This document shows, one piece after another, positions 45,490 through 55,947 of a stretch of DNA of 64,000 nt. The stretch comes from Zygaena filipendulae (taxonomy: Eukaryota > Arthropoda > Insecta > Lepidoptera > Zygaenidae). The translations under genes were made by a program, and so were the position numbers. Location of the stretch: contig OU015653.1 in assembly GCA_907165275.2 (NCBI GenBank), positions 5,734,001-5,798,000 on the forward strand. The letters run 5' to 3'. Under the pieces are notes generated by a model, which saw nothing but the letters and a program-made list of their open reading frames with translations, ran no database searches and was not told the DNA's origin. The number at the start of each line of letters is the position of its first letter. Position 1 is the stretch's first letter.

Positions 45490-45730
45490 ACCAGCTGTCC
45501 CGCGCGGTTTCACCCGCGATAACTTCAGAGTTCCCGCGGATTGTTCCATACAAACTTTGCAACCCCTTTTCACGCCCTTAGGGGTTGAATTTTCAAAAAT
45601 CTTTTATTATCAGATGCCTACATCATACAAAGAACACACCCTCCAAGTTTCAGGTCTCTACGATCAGCGGTAAACCGCTGTGACTGCGCGTTTATCCGTC
45701 AGTCAGTCATACAGGTCAAAGCATTTTATA
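45490..45730 (-). mobile_element. Helitron-like element, type F
   Basis: CCAGCTGTCCCGCGCGGTTT, CACCCGCGATAACTTCAGAG, CCATACAAACTTTGCAACCC, CTTTTCACGCCCTTAGGGGT, TGAATTTTCAAAAATCTTTT and GTCAGTCAGTCATACAGGTC. A different body on the same 3' hairpin module. Truncated F pieces are at 46192 and 47428. Confidence 0.75.
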
Positions 45731-45816
45731 TGTATAGATTTCTCTCCACGGTTATAATGAAAATCTTAGTTTTGCATATACTTACATTTATTGGTACCAA
45801 AAAAACATTATTAAAA

Positions 45817-46014
45817 CATTATTATAAAACAAAGTCCTCTGTCTGTCTGCCTGTCTGTTCGCGATAAACTCTAAAACTGCTGAACGAATTTTCATGTGGT
45901 TTTCTTCAATAGATAGAGTGATTCAAGAGGAACGTTCAAACATATATACTTACCTAATCCTGGTATTTCCGCGGGAACTCCGAAATTACCATGGATGAAA
46001 CCGCGGGGAACTAT
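45817..46014 (+). mobile_element. Helitron-like element, type C/B mosaic
   Basis: TTATAAAACAAAGTCCTCTG (C start), then CTGTCTGTTCGCGATAAACT (B-like), then TAGATAGAGTGATTCAAGAG (C), CCGCGGGAACTCCGAAATTA and GAAACCGCGGGGAAC. The final CAGCTAG is deleted. The internal mixture suggests recombination between subfamilies. Confidence 0.75.
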
Positions 46015-46135
46015 TATAAATTATTGCATTTTCCGGAGCTATACTAACGTGGACTAAAGTTCATATCAAATAATGCTTTATTTGTAGAAAATTCTTCGAT
46101 CACTTGAGCAATATAGATCGTCATAATACTTATGA

Positions 46136-46240
46136 AACAGCTAGATTGGAAATATGTATTAAAAATTTTCAATCTAGCTGTTAGTATATACGTGTTTTCC
46201 AGAATTCCCGCGGAGAAACTGAGGGATAAAATATTCTATG
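46136..46240 (-). mobile_element. Hairpin of Helitron-like end plus degenerate body
   Basis: AACAGCTAGATTGGAAAT (46136-46153) is inverted at 46165-46182 (ATTTTCAATCTAGCTGTT), a second case in this window of facing CTAGCTG ends. It is followed by CCAGAATTCCCGCGGAGAAA and GAGGGATAAAATATTCTATG, a decayed type A body. Confidence 0.6.
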
Positions 46241-47427
46241 TGTTAATCAGTAACACATCCAAATCTACGCAGATGACTACGCGTGATTGAAAACAATTTT
46301 CACTCATGCGTCCACGCATCTTTGCACCCTTAGGTATAAGGGCTAATTTGCAATTTTTTTTTTATTTGCAGTTTTAAGTGTAAGTGTAACGTATATAGTT
46401 TCGACTTCCATACAGAACAATAATCCCTTGCTTATATTATTCAAGGAAGTTTAATGTAAAATATCAAGTTTTTAGATTTAGTTTGGCCTGTGTGATGAAC
46501 AAAAGATCATAACTCAGTTAGTTATTTTTCCTAATTGGGTTAAAGAATATTTTGTACGCTTATTGTTCAAAGTAATTGATAAATAACCACTTGTTCATTA
46601 AGATTACTAGGAATAATTGAATAAGTTAAGTTCATTATTTTAAAACTTACGAAAGTTTAATTCAAAAATAGGTAGGTACTGTAAAATTTACATAATACAA
46701 ACTATTCCGCTTGAACAGTAGATATAATTACAGACTGCTTAAGGTGTTTGAAATATTTAACAAGCAATCTCAAGAGTACATTACACGACGCGATCTAGCC
46801 TTACTGTCGCTAATCCAACCCTAATTAGTGGTCAGAAGACTATTGGACTTGAAACGGCCAAGCCAATGCAATTACCAGGACAAAGGATTATCATGACATG
46901 CCGGTTGGTATACGAGTATGTTTGCTATAGTACCTAAGTATCTGACTATAGTTAGATACTCACAAATACTGGATGTTATTTTTCTCTCTTCAAATTTACA
47001 GAGATTTTACTTTAATGCTTGATGTATATAAAACCATGTAAATAAATTAAATTTTTATTAATTAAATTAATAAAAAGAAAATCCTGAACAAATTTTTTTG
47101 GAATTTTTCTAAAATATTAAATTTTATCGATATTACCACACGGGTACGGGTTTAATATATAATATCTAGCAATATGCGATCCAATGCCGAGTTAGTGAAA
47201 TGTATGAGATTAGTGGTTACAGCCCCGATTACTACAATAAACTTGCAAAACTTTGATTTATTCCTGCATTACAAAGGAGTTTTAGGTAAATACATATTAT
47301 AAATTGACTACCCTTTAAACATTATGTCAGTGATTTAAATTTGTTGAAATAATAGGTAACAACAGTATTTTATTCATAAATTTGACGATAATTCTAATTA
47401 ACATCTAGTTAATTTATATTTTTAAAT
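46241..47427. other. Noncoding stretch
   Basis: AT-rich unique DNA, nothing recognised. Confidence 0.3.
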
Positions 47428-47500
47428 AGTTGTTCCCTGCGATTTTATCCTCATCACGCCCATAGAGGATGGATTTCCAAAAATCCTTTCTTAGTGTTTG
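47428..47500 (-). mobile_element. Helitron-like fragment, type F
   Basis: TAGTTGTTCCCTGCGATTTT, ATCCTCATCACGCCCATAGA, GGATGGATTTCCAAAAATCC and TTTCTTAG are diverged F-type blocks. The outer body is absent. Confidence 0.5.
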
Positions 47501-48009
47501 TGTTTATTAAAAAAAAGAAAAGTTCTGCAAAATGACAGTTTCTATACACAATGTTTTCGACCGGGTGTTGTGTTTAAAGTCAGTCACTTTTTATAGGAAG
47601 TAAATTGGCATTAATCCACTTTAAGATTGTAAAAAATATAAGAAATTGTACATATTGTATGAGAATTCAAAGATACAGGAACCTGATAGTTAATTAATTG
47701 GCATGGATTATAATTATTTTAGAAAATGTATCTCTAAATTCATCTATTGCAAAATGAAAGAGTTTCCTAAGTATATAGGTACTGAAGATATATCAAAAAT
47801 AGACTTCAACTTGAAAATGAACTTGTTAGGTACTTTTACTTATTGTGACTTTTTTTTGAAAGTACAAAAAAGTTATTCAAAACAATATAAAAGTACAAAG
47901 GCACACAAAACAATCCATTGATATTGAATCTAAATTCAGAATAACATTTCCGAACACAATATAATCTGAAGTAAAGTCATCTTCGAGATGAAAAGAAACG
48001 CATAGAAAT
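47501..48009. other. Noncoding stretch
   Basis: A 72-codon frame at 47703-47921 rich in Lys, Phe and Tyr is typical of AT-rich chance frames. No gene called. Confidence 0.3.
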
Positions 48010-48290
48010 TCTTAAGGGGAAATATTACTTTGCAATCGCGAAATTCTTCGGTGGAACAACTCGCGGGAAGGTAACGTTCATTCCGACAAAAGACGAGCAA
48101 TATTCCGTGCACAAAGGAGGGCGTTCGATATATTCAATGCAGTGACACAAGAAATGGCGGCACAAAGCGGTAACAAAGCTCATATTGAGAGTAACGTCGC
48201 AGTGGAACGCTCGGTCGGTGACTGCATACAACGTAATTACGTTGTACGACACACCGGTTATTAATTGGAGCTCAATTTTAAATTTATGAA
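48010..48290. promoter_or_regulatory. Unique island with a 20-bp TAATTA palindrome
   Basis: Repeat-free DNA with TACAACGTAATTACGTTGTA at 48227-48246, a perfect 20-bp palindrome centred on TAATTA, the homeodomain core. Also contains GGTTATTAATTGGAGCTC. It fits an enhancer or insulator-like element. A 92-codon minus frame crosses it without a recognisable family. Confidence 0.3.
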
Positions 48291-48412
48291 TTTTAGTCTC
48301 CATGATTTATATAGGGTGTAAAGTTAAACGAGCGATGTACTGAAGGGGGGTGTTCAGTATTCGATTCTCGTCTCAAAGATAAGATAAAAATTAAATAATA
48401 AACAATGTAGCA

Positions 48413-48600
48413 ATGGCACACATCGCTCCAAGAACTGATAGAGCACTGAAAATTCTCTATGCCCGCTACAAAGACTAATGATTTGGTGAAGTTCGCGGAA
48501 CGCCATTGGATTTGGGAAGAGCAGAATTGATCGTAGTGTCAATTTTTGAGGGAAACCTATGTCCACCAGTTGACATCTTTCGCCTGAAATGATAATAATG
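48413..48600 (+). pseudogene. RTE-like LINE 3' fragment (end of ORF plus tail)
   Basis: GCAATGGCACACATCGCTCC gives a MAHIAPRTDR-like stretch. After a gap, GATTTGGTGAAGTTCGCGGA, ACGCCATTGGATTTGGGAAG, CTATGTCCACCAGTTGACAT and CTTTCGCCTGAAATGATAAT match the order of the widespread lepidopteran LINE terminus (DDLVK, W, YVQQWTSF, stop, ATG-rich tail). In-frame stops and a deletion show it is dead. Family name from memory of similar sequences, not a search. Confidence 0.75.
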
Positions 48601-50591
48601 AATAAAAAAACGTGTAAATTAACTGCGTAAGTTGCCGACGCGCTGATGAATCATACCGTAAGGGTCATTCAAGGCTCCTTTCCTATAATATTGCCATTGA
48701 CGTGTTGACAAATCAAATGACCATTTACCCTCGTAAACTCACGTTATTGCTGGTGTTATGGTTTTCTCTATAAATTATTTATGTTTTACTATTTTTATAA
48801 TTTACGTGAAATCATGAATTGCCAAAGGCTTCAATCCTTCTTGTACCTTACACCCTATATAATATAAATAATAGCTTGGTAGTTAGAATAAAATAAGATA
48901 ATTTAAATCAGCTACATTTCAAAGGAACTAATAATGATAACATAAAAGCCAATCATTATGCAAATAGTGGGAAAACCGCCGGCTATTACTAGCTAAAATT
49001 TTACTCCTGGGAGTTCAGTTGATTCAAGTGTCATAATTCTCAGATTCTCAGTTGATGTTATGAAAACTTCATATTATTTGTATTTTATAACTTTATCTAA
49101 CACTAGTTGTCCTGCGCGGGTTCACCAGCATCCCCGTAGTTACGTAATTATTGATATAATATTAAAATTACGATACAATATAGATATTTGAAATAGAAAT
49201 AAAGGGCCTAGATTCACATAAGTTGAAGAGTTTGAAAAACAATGTTTTAGATAGACGCATGCGCGTATTTTACGCGCCACCCCTAAAAGCCTTACGACCG
49301 CCTCCCTCGCACAAACATCTCATGTAAAATGAACTCTCTACTCCTCTGCCTAAAGGTTTTCATCCAAGGATATGTCAACACACGAAAATTTACACGTCCA
49401 TGTCATCTTCACTTCTAAAGCCGTCATTATGTTCGCATAGGAAGAATTAAATTTTCGTAGCGTGTTCTCCAAATTCTCACTCCAGTGTCACTAGCAGTTT
49501 TTACTGGTAGCTACAAAGAAAGTTGTATCTTAATATACGGTTGATCAAGGTCTATTTTCAATTGTTTTAGTACTTCGCCCAAGTTCAACTTGGCTGGCAA
49601 ATAGCGATGCATTCAGTCGGCGTAGAGCCTCGACAACGGTAGTACGAACGCTACGGCATTATCCGCGACCGCGATACGACCGTAACTTATTTCGTAGCAT
49701 ATATCGTAGCAAGTGCTACGAGTCAACAGTAATTTTAAATTAATGTAATTTTTAATAGTCTAGTTATTAAAAGTGCAACATTAGAACCATGATTAGGGTG
49801 TGTGGTAAAATACTGTAGTCGCTTATGATATATTACAACTTACTGTAACTATATTTTTTGAGTTAATGATATTTTTGAGTAGAACCATCGCAGTAAGTTT
49901 ATTTATACAGCACTTATTGAAATTCCTTAGATAATTAGTTTAAATAATAAGTTTTGAGTAGATACTGAAATTTATACTCCTACGACTTGTTATTTCTAAA
50001 ATACAAGTCATAATTATTTATTAATTAAAATACACATAAAACAGATGCAAGAAAATACATTTTAATTACGTCTGGACGCATTTATTGAAATGCTTAAAAT
50101 TATTTTGTTTTAATATTAAGTTTCGAGTAGACATTGGTTTCTTTTCTGCTTTGGCATGTGTATATTCATATTTAAATTTAATTTATAGTAATAAATAAAC
50201 AGTTTAAATATAAATAATATGAAAAAAAACACCATTAATATGACGTTATATCAATTACAAAAAAAAGATATTATTAGAAAAAGTTACTACTTCCAAAAAA
50301 TCACCTTGAAATACGTTATTTGTTTATTATTATATTACTTATATATATATTACATATTATGTATTATTTAATATATTTCATCTTAATAAGTGACTGAGAG
50401 GCCGAAACTATAAAAATCTTAGGTAAATTCCTAGTCAATTAAGTAATAATAATAAATCTTAAATAGTATGAAATCACGTTACTACCCGCTTTTTTTTTAA
50501 ACTTTGTACCGGATTAATGGCGAGGCTTTCAACATAATTTAGAAAATTTCTTTCGGAAGATTTATGTTATAATATAATATGTATGAATACC
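48601..50591. other. Noncoding stretch with one small Helitron remnant
   Basis: CACTAGTTGTCCTGCGCGGG at 49102-49121 is a CTAG 3' end remnant. The segment 49600-49720 is GC-richer with CGTAGCATATATCGTAGCAA and GTGCTACGAGTC words resembling 10880-10910. The rest is AT-rich and unrecognised. Confidence 0.35.
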
Positions 50592-50622
50592 GAAAATCAC
50601 GCGGGTGAAATCACGTAGAACA
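50592..50622 (+). mobile_element. Helitron-like 3' end remnant
   Basis: AAATCACGCGGGTGAAATCA then CGTAGAACAGATAG is a lone 3' hairpin end with a mutated terminus. Confidence 0.5.
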
Positions 50623-50681
50623 GATAGGTAGTAGGTATAAGTAGTAAAAATAAAGAAAAACATTATTGAAATATTTATTAT

Positions 50682-50874
50682 AGCTGTTCCCCGCGGTTTC
50701 GCCCTTGCTAATTTTGGGTGGGAATTCCGTGATATAAAGTACCCTCTCAGGTCTACCGTATACCGTACTGTACCGTAGCTTCCTTATAAGTGAAAGAATT
50801 TTTGCAATCGGTCCGGTAGTTTTTGAGTTTATTCATTACAAACATATTTCTCTTTATAATATTAGTGTAGATTA
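50682..50874 (-). mobile_element. Helitron-like element, type A2 relative
   Basis: TAGCTGTTCCCCGCGGTTTC, GGGAATTCCGTGATATAAAG, TACCCTCTCAGGTCTACCGT, GCAATCGGTCCGGTAGTTTT and TTCTCTTTATAATATTAGTG. A TACCGTA triplication near 50755-50778 is local. Confidence 0.75.
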
Positions 50875-50892
50875 GTAATAGTTAGTGGTCTG

Positions 50893-51020
50893 GTTGGTTC
50901 CTTTTGCCGCGCCGGGCGGAGGCCGGCGGGCGACGCGCGGCGAGCTGGCGGGCAAGGGCGGGCCGCCCTCGACGCGGGCGCCGCGGTCCCCGCATTCTTG
51001 CCGTTTCCCCGGCATTCCTA
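50893..51020. other. Strongly GC-rich island
   Basis: About 110 bp of almost pure GC (GCCGGGCGGAGGCCGGCGGG, GACGCGGGCGCCGCGGTCCC) ending in TTAATTAAAGCTCATTTG. By eye it is the GC-richest point in the window. The absence of stops makes all frames look open. It may be a CpG-rich regulatory element; an exon cannot be excluded. Confidence 0.45.
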
Positions 51021-51090
51021 GTTAATTAAAGCTCATTTGTACACTGTCTTACGAATTATAATTTATGAAATGAGAAAACGTTTAGGTATT

Positions 51091-51297
51091 TGATAAATAT
51101 AATATTTCGCAGTGTTAAATATTTGTTTGCCATTATTACCATTTTAGTAGGTACAGGTACCTATTTTATTTTTCCTTCATCAATCAGATAATTTCATAAA
51201 TGTAATATTTCGCAGTATCAAATATTTGTTTTTCAATTAATACCATCTTAGTAGGTAGGTCCCTATATTATTTTTTCTTCATCAATCAGATAATTTA
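51091..51297. repeat. Tandem duplication, ~103-bp unit
   Basis: AATATTTCGCAGTGTTAAAT at 51101 and AATATTTCGCAGTATCAAAT at 51204 begin two copies, each ending in CTTCATCAATCAGATAATTT. Copies differ at scattered positions, so the duplication is not recent. Confidence 0.85.
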
Positions 51298-52695
51298 ATT
51301 TTAATTTAATTTATAAAGTATTGTTGGATTATTTTCTAGCTTTGTTATTAGCAAGAATAAAAATCGATTCTCCTTACGAAGATGACATAAAAAGTAGAAA
51401 AAAATGTTCCATATCTACTGCGTATTTCAAAAAATATTATCACATATACCTAATAGTCATTCAATATTCAAATCTCAATATACTGCCCTTTATTTGGAGG
51501 CGCTTCCTATTGAAACGGTGACCTTCACTCCAACTCCTTGTCGATTCCAAACAAGCCCGCCTCAATTCCAAGCCCCGCCTACTAGCACGAGGTAAATATC
51601 TCCTATATATACCTAAACTCGTACATTATATACTTCGCGTACATTGTGCCACTCTTCGCTCGGATTATATATTTTATATGTCCTTAGTCCTTACCAAAGT
51701 TTTCAACCTGTCGTTCTGTATATCATGGTTCTTAATTATTTACATAGAAAAACATACATTTGAAATGTTGATTTATATAGGTATTTTAGGGCTTTATTTA
51801 CCTTACCTGCAGTGAAAAATATATAACATGGTGAAAACATTGTCAGCTATATAACACCGCTTTATTTAAAACTTACAATGAAAAATATTGTCAGCTTTAA
51901 CAACAAAATTTAAATACAGTTTAAGCTCAGCCCAAGCCCAGTATTTTATGAAAACTATTGTAAAACAAATTTATAATGGAATTTCATTTTAGAGAATCGT
52001 AAATAAAAAATCGGAGAAGTTCAGTCCGTTCAGAGTTAGTTGGTGTCATAGCAAAATTGTGAAGAATTATCAAATTTAAAATTTTACCGTATTTAAAAAT
52101 AGTGTAGGTATAATATGGATATACCATAAAGTTTGCTGACTTGCCACGATAGTGTATGGTTTTAAAATTATTATTGTGAAATAAGTAATATTATTCTAGA
52201 TCACCATAACGCAGTAGATAGGTATACACTATGTTTAATTAATCAAAAATACTAAGCTAAGGAAAAATAAAATGTAATAAAATAACTAAGCAAAATAATC
52301 AAAGTCACGTATAAACTCCTGTCCCCAAGGATTAGACATATACCTACCTATTTATTTTAATGGGAATAAATAAATAATATGTACATAGATATATGATCAA
52401 CATATATAGTAAGCACCATTGTTTACTCCCATGTTTTCTTAATCGCACCGGTCACATTTGTCTATTTATGCTCTCGTCTATTTTTAGGTCTTCTCAACAG
52501 TAAAGTAAATAATATACAAAGCAAAATTCCTGAAACAACAGTTTTGAGTACTGATACAGTAACTAAACACAATAAGTGATCATAATCAAATGAGATCGTG
52601 AAAGTTTCAAAACTAAGAAGTGGAAACTGTGTATAGTGTGCTTTAACGAGCTGGACATCTCAAGTTGTTAAACGCAATCGTCACTTTGAAAGGAA

Positions 52696-52748
52696 AGACC
52701 AAGAGTGTTGCTACGTACAGATACGATTTTCAGCAACGCTTGTGGTCT
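52696..52748. other. Imperfect 53-bp hairpin
   Basis: AGACCAAGAGTGTTGCT pairs with AGCAACGCTTGTGGTCT with a few mismatches around a ~19-nt loop. It might be a tiny MITE or a structured RNA; no flanking duplication is seen. Confidence 0.5.
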
Positions 52749-53163
52749 AAGCTAGGCACATAACTAACAAACACCATACGTGCGACTTATCGCATATAAA
52801 TGGATTCATTTGCGCCGCAGTGAAGACAAAGGTCACTGATGATGGATCCACACTCCTTAGCCAGAACCCGGCAGACGCCAGCGACCAGAAACCACATTAT
52901 ATACACAGACCATAAAGGAAGAAAGTGAGTACCATTTATTAATTTGTAAGTTGACTTAAGTCCTGGTTCACTTTGAACAGAACACATTTAATATAACGCA
53001 CCACAAAATTTGTTTTATTTACGTTCACAAAGAAGATTTTCTTAAAAAATAAGTATATTAAGCATACATAGACGTTTTTATGAGATTTTTTGCTAACTAG
53101 ACGTTTGGCATTGTCTTAAGAAATAGAAGAAGAAGAAGTACCTAGTTGTTGGTCATAGTGAAT

Positions 53164-53212
53164 GAAGGTCCAGATATTAGCGTGAGGTTTGAAGGTCCAG
53201 ATATTAGCGTGG
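53164..53212. repeat. 27-bp tandem duplication
   Basis: GAAGGTCCAGATATTAGCGT occurs at 53164 and again at 53191, identical. It is followed by a short GC-richer segment (GGGGGCTGCGCTGACTCC). Confidence 0.85.
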
Positions 53213-53861
53213 GGGCTGCGCTGACTCCACCGTCAGCTCATAGTGCATGATGTTTGAAATTTCGAATAAAACCTGTGTTTTAAGTTATATTAGACCAAGG
53301 CTTCATGATTCAATTCTGTACACTTTACAGTATGTAGTTTTTGGTTACAAAATTAGAAATTCAAGAATAATGGTCATCTATTGACATTATGACCCCTTGC
53401 ATTAGATACCTACTTTCTTTTATTTTGTTATATATACACATACGCACCTCTGGTAACATTTTTATTATATTATGTACACTTTAAGTTATGTAATATCTGT
53501 TCTTTGTTCAGATTTTATAGGGAAAGAAACTAGAGGTACAGACAAAAACTTGATGAGTAGTTTAGTTATCATTTGTGAAAAAAATAATTGATATAAATAG
53601 TTCGACATAATACGATCAAGTGTGACTTTTCTATAAAAAATAATGAAAATATCAAATTTAATTATATCAGTGGAAAAAGTCAGAGTAGCAGAATTTGGTA
53701 AATAATACCTACTAAATATGAAACTTCTTCATACAAAAGGTATCTGTTCTGAGTTCTGACACAGTTTTTTTTTCTGTGTATCTTATATAGGGTCGGATTT
53801 CTCCAAGTACCTACAGTCACAGTTTAAAAAAATACCATCGTTTGATAGTTTTTGCATTTTA

Positions 53862-54260
53862 GGGGCTAACCCCACTGCACGCAGTCAGTAGTCAAAGTTC
53901 CGAGTTCTGCGTTCCGCGTTTTGTGTAATCTATGAAGTGGCATAGAATCGTACACACACAGACCGCGACGGTCAGAGCGAACGCGTGTTCTTTCAGAGAT
54001 CCATTTTTGGCAAAACCAAACTCAAGCACGATGTCCGACGATATTGATCATTTTATGATAGATAGACCTCTTTTTATGATTTAAGCAACGTGGACTTACA
54101 AAAATCGTCAAAAAAAAGCAAATGCTTGGGCAGAAATTTCCCAAGAAATAGGTAAAGACAATTTTACCTACCTATTGAACTCCAAACTAGACCGCTCGCA
54201 GAACGCAGAACGCGGAACTCGAAACTCTGACCGCTAGACTGCGTGCAGTGGGTTAGCCCC
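53862..54260 (+). mobile_element. PIF/Harbinger-type deletion derivative with MADF remnant
   Basis: The tips are GGGGCTAACCCCACTGCACG and the complement of its right counterpart (TGCGTGCAGTGGGTTAGCCCC), flanked by TTA on both sides (53859-53861, 54261-54263). TTA fits the TWA target of PIF/Harbinger. Inside, an ATG at 54031 opens a frame MSDDIDHFMIDRPLF; with frameshifts it continues YDLSNVDLQK and AWAEISQEIGKD. This is the P-LYD ... AW..I...L/IG pattern of MADF (Myb/SANT-like) domains, the DNA-binding partner protein of these transposons. The transposase is gone, so it is a 399-bp non-autonomous remnant. Confidence 0.85.
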
Positions 54261-54420
54261 TTATTTTAAGTTGTGTGTAAATAACCATACTCTTATATAA
54301 AAAAGCATACAAATATATATTTTGATAAGTAAAAAAATGCAATATTTAGATATAGAGACTTGTTTACTTATTCAAGTAAGAAGCAAAAATTAAAAATATC
54401 GAGTTAAAACACTTAACAAA

Positions 54421-54600
54421 CGTTTTGATTGCAGTGTAATAAATTCGGAAAGTGGAATTTGAAACCAAACGAATGGGCCTTATTATTTCTCCCAATTTAG
54501 TCTAACAAGCGACTTTAAGAGTCAAAGGTTTGCTGAAGCGGGGAACTCAATGGCCGTGAATTTTGTAATCTTCATTAATTTTAGGTGGAAGTTCACTTTC
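54421..54600. promoter_or_regulatory. Unique island with third copy of shared motif
   Basis: GTTTTGATTGCAGTGTAATA then AATTCGGAAAGTGGAATTTG then AAA (54422-54464) resembles the 39954 and 42873 motifs, with extra bases. Downstream DNA is repeat-free and includes CTTCATTAATTTTAGGTGG. Confidence 0.3.
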
Positions 54601-54896
54601 GCTGTTCCCACTTAGATACATTTGATTCTCTTACTACTGAACTTTTTGTCTTACTTTTAGAGCTATCTATAGAAGCTGAATAATATTAACTTTAGACTGT
54701 TCTAAAATATAATCCTATTATAGATACTTATAATTTCATTAATAATAATAATAATAAATTTCATTTAATTCGACCATCGACATGGATCAATTCTGTTAGT
54801 AACATCATTTCTTATAAACTATTGTTAGTAATACAAATTAATTATTAATTATAGTTAATTAAATTAATTATTAATCATTGATCCTAACTAAATATT

Positions 54897-55034
54897 AGAA
54901 ATGTAAACGTGCGTGGGTATGTTTCTTTGATAAGCTTTCACGTCTTTATTATTTAAATAATAATAATGAAATTTGGCATAGGTATATGTACGTTGTCAGG
55001 GGTTCAGAAAAGAACACAGGGTACCTTTCATCCA
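54897..55034 (+). mobile_element. Helitron-like element, type A (5' half only)
   Basis: Loose matches to the A body: GCTTTCACGTCTTTATTATT, AATGAAATTTGGCATAGGTA, ACGTTGTCAGGGGTTCAGAA and AAGAACACAGGGTACCTTTC, then it stops at an A-run with no 3' hairpin. Confidence 0.6.
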
Positions 55035-55067
55035 AAAAAAACATGTTGTTCCCGAGTAATAGAAAAT

Positions 55068-55152
55068 AGATTGATAAAGTCTGTATGACAGTGGCATAGA
55101 ACTGATCATCATAGACATATTATGTGGGCTGATGATGATGATGATGATAATT
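55068..55152 (+). mobile_element. LINE 3' end with (GAT)n tail
   Basis: CAGTGGCATAGAACTGATCA, CATAGACATATTATGTGGGC then TGATGATGATGATGATGAT. A short 3' end of a non-LTR element whose tail is a GAT repeat. The clade is not determined. Confidence 0.5.
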
Positions 55153-55179
55153 AACAAACATTATTCAATAATGACGTCT

Positions 55180-55237
55180 TTAGAATAGAATAGAATACAC
55201 TTTATTGTACAGCAAACTATTATATTCTATTCTATTC
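55180..55237 (-). mobile_element. 58-bp retroelement 3' tail with 11-bp target duplication
   Basis: TAATGACGTCT occurs at 55169-55179 and 55238-55248, a perfect 11-bp duplication. The insert reads on the minus strand ...TGTACAATAAAGTGTATTCT then (ATTCT)n: a polyadenylation-like AATAAA and a pentanucleotide tail. This is an extreme 5'-truncated target-primed insertion. Its two ends also form an (AGAAT)n/(ATTCT)n inverted repeat. Confidence 0.85.
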
Positions 55238-55728
55238 TAATGACGTCTAATAATCTTCGAATAAGTCTGAATAATCTTCGACGAATGTAAATGTGCAACT
55301 GTTCCTAGAAATTTGTTAACAATAAAGTACATACAAAAGATATGAAAGTATGAACAGGTTTTAGAATGACTTATGTGAACAACTTGAGGCAAAAGAAATT
55401 TTCATATAAATTAAGTGCAGAAAGTTGGTATCACAGAAAGAATTGTAACCATTATTTTTAAACTTTTGTAGAAACCGTTTAAATTTACCATCATAACAAA
55501 TGTTCTAGTTGTCTAGTGTAGAAGTGTGGCTTGTGATACCGCAAGGGACTTGCTCCTTCATGATTTATTTAACGTTGCATTTAATTTTAAGGTTCCATAG
55601 CCAAATGATCAAAAACGGATTTCTTATTATTTCGTCACGTCCATATCTCACGGTAATTTAACTCTGAAATTATTTCTACCGTATCAGTGAAATTTGAAAG
55701 GAAGAAACATTATGAAAACCTGGTATAC

Positions 55729-55947
55729 TCCTTGCTAATCATATAAATGCCAAAGTGAGTTTATTTTTTTATTTATTTGTTTGTTTGTTACGCTTTCACG
55801 CCTTAACGACTCAACCGATAATCACGAAATTTTGCATGCATGTTAACAGGGGTAAAGAGAAGGACCTAGGGTACTTTTTATCCTAGAATTCCCGCGGGAA
55901 CGCCGAAATTACCGAGGGTGCAAGTTGCAACCGCGGGGAACAGTTAG
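55729..55947 (+). mobile_element. Helitron-like element, type A
   Basis: TCCTTGCTAATCATATAAAT, then GTTTGTTTGTTACGCTTTCA, CGCCTTAACGACTCAACCGA, ATCCTAGAATTCCCGCGGGA and a hairpin broken by a 9-bp insertion (GGGTGCAAGTTGCAACCGCG), ending ACAGTTAG. A GAGTTTATTTTTTTATTTAT expansion makes it longer than usual. Confidence 0.85.

Noticed and set aside
48025..48303. 92-codon minus-strand frame
   Set aside because: No recognisable domain, crosses a perfect palindrome, and has no exon signals.
54031..54180. A functional MADF-domain gene
   Set aside because: The frame is broken by frameshifts and stops after about 17 codons, and it lies between transposon tips.
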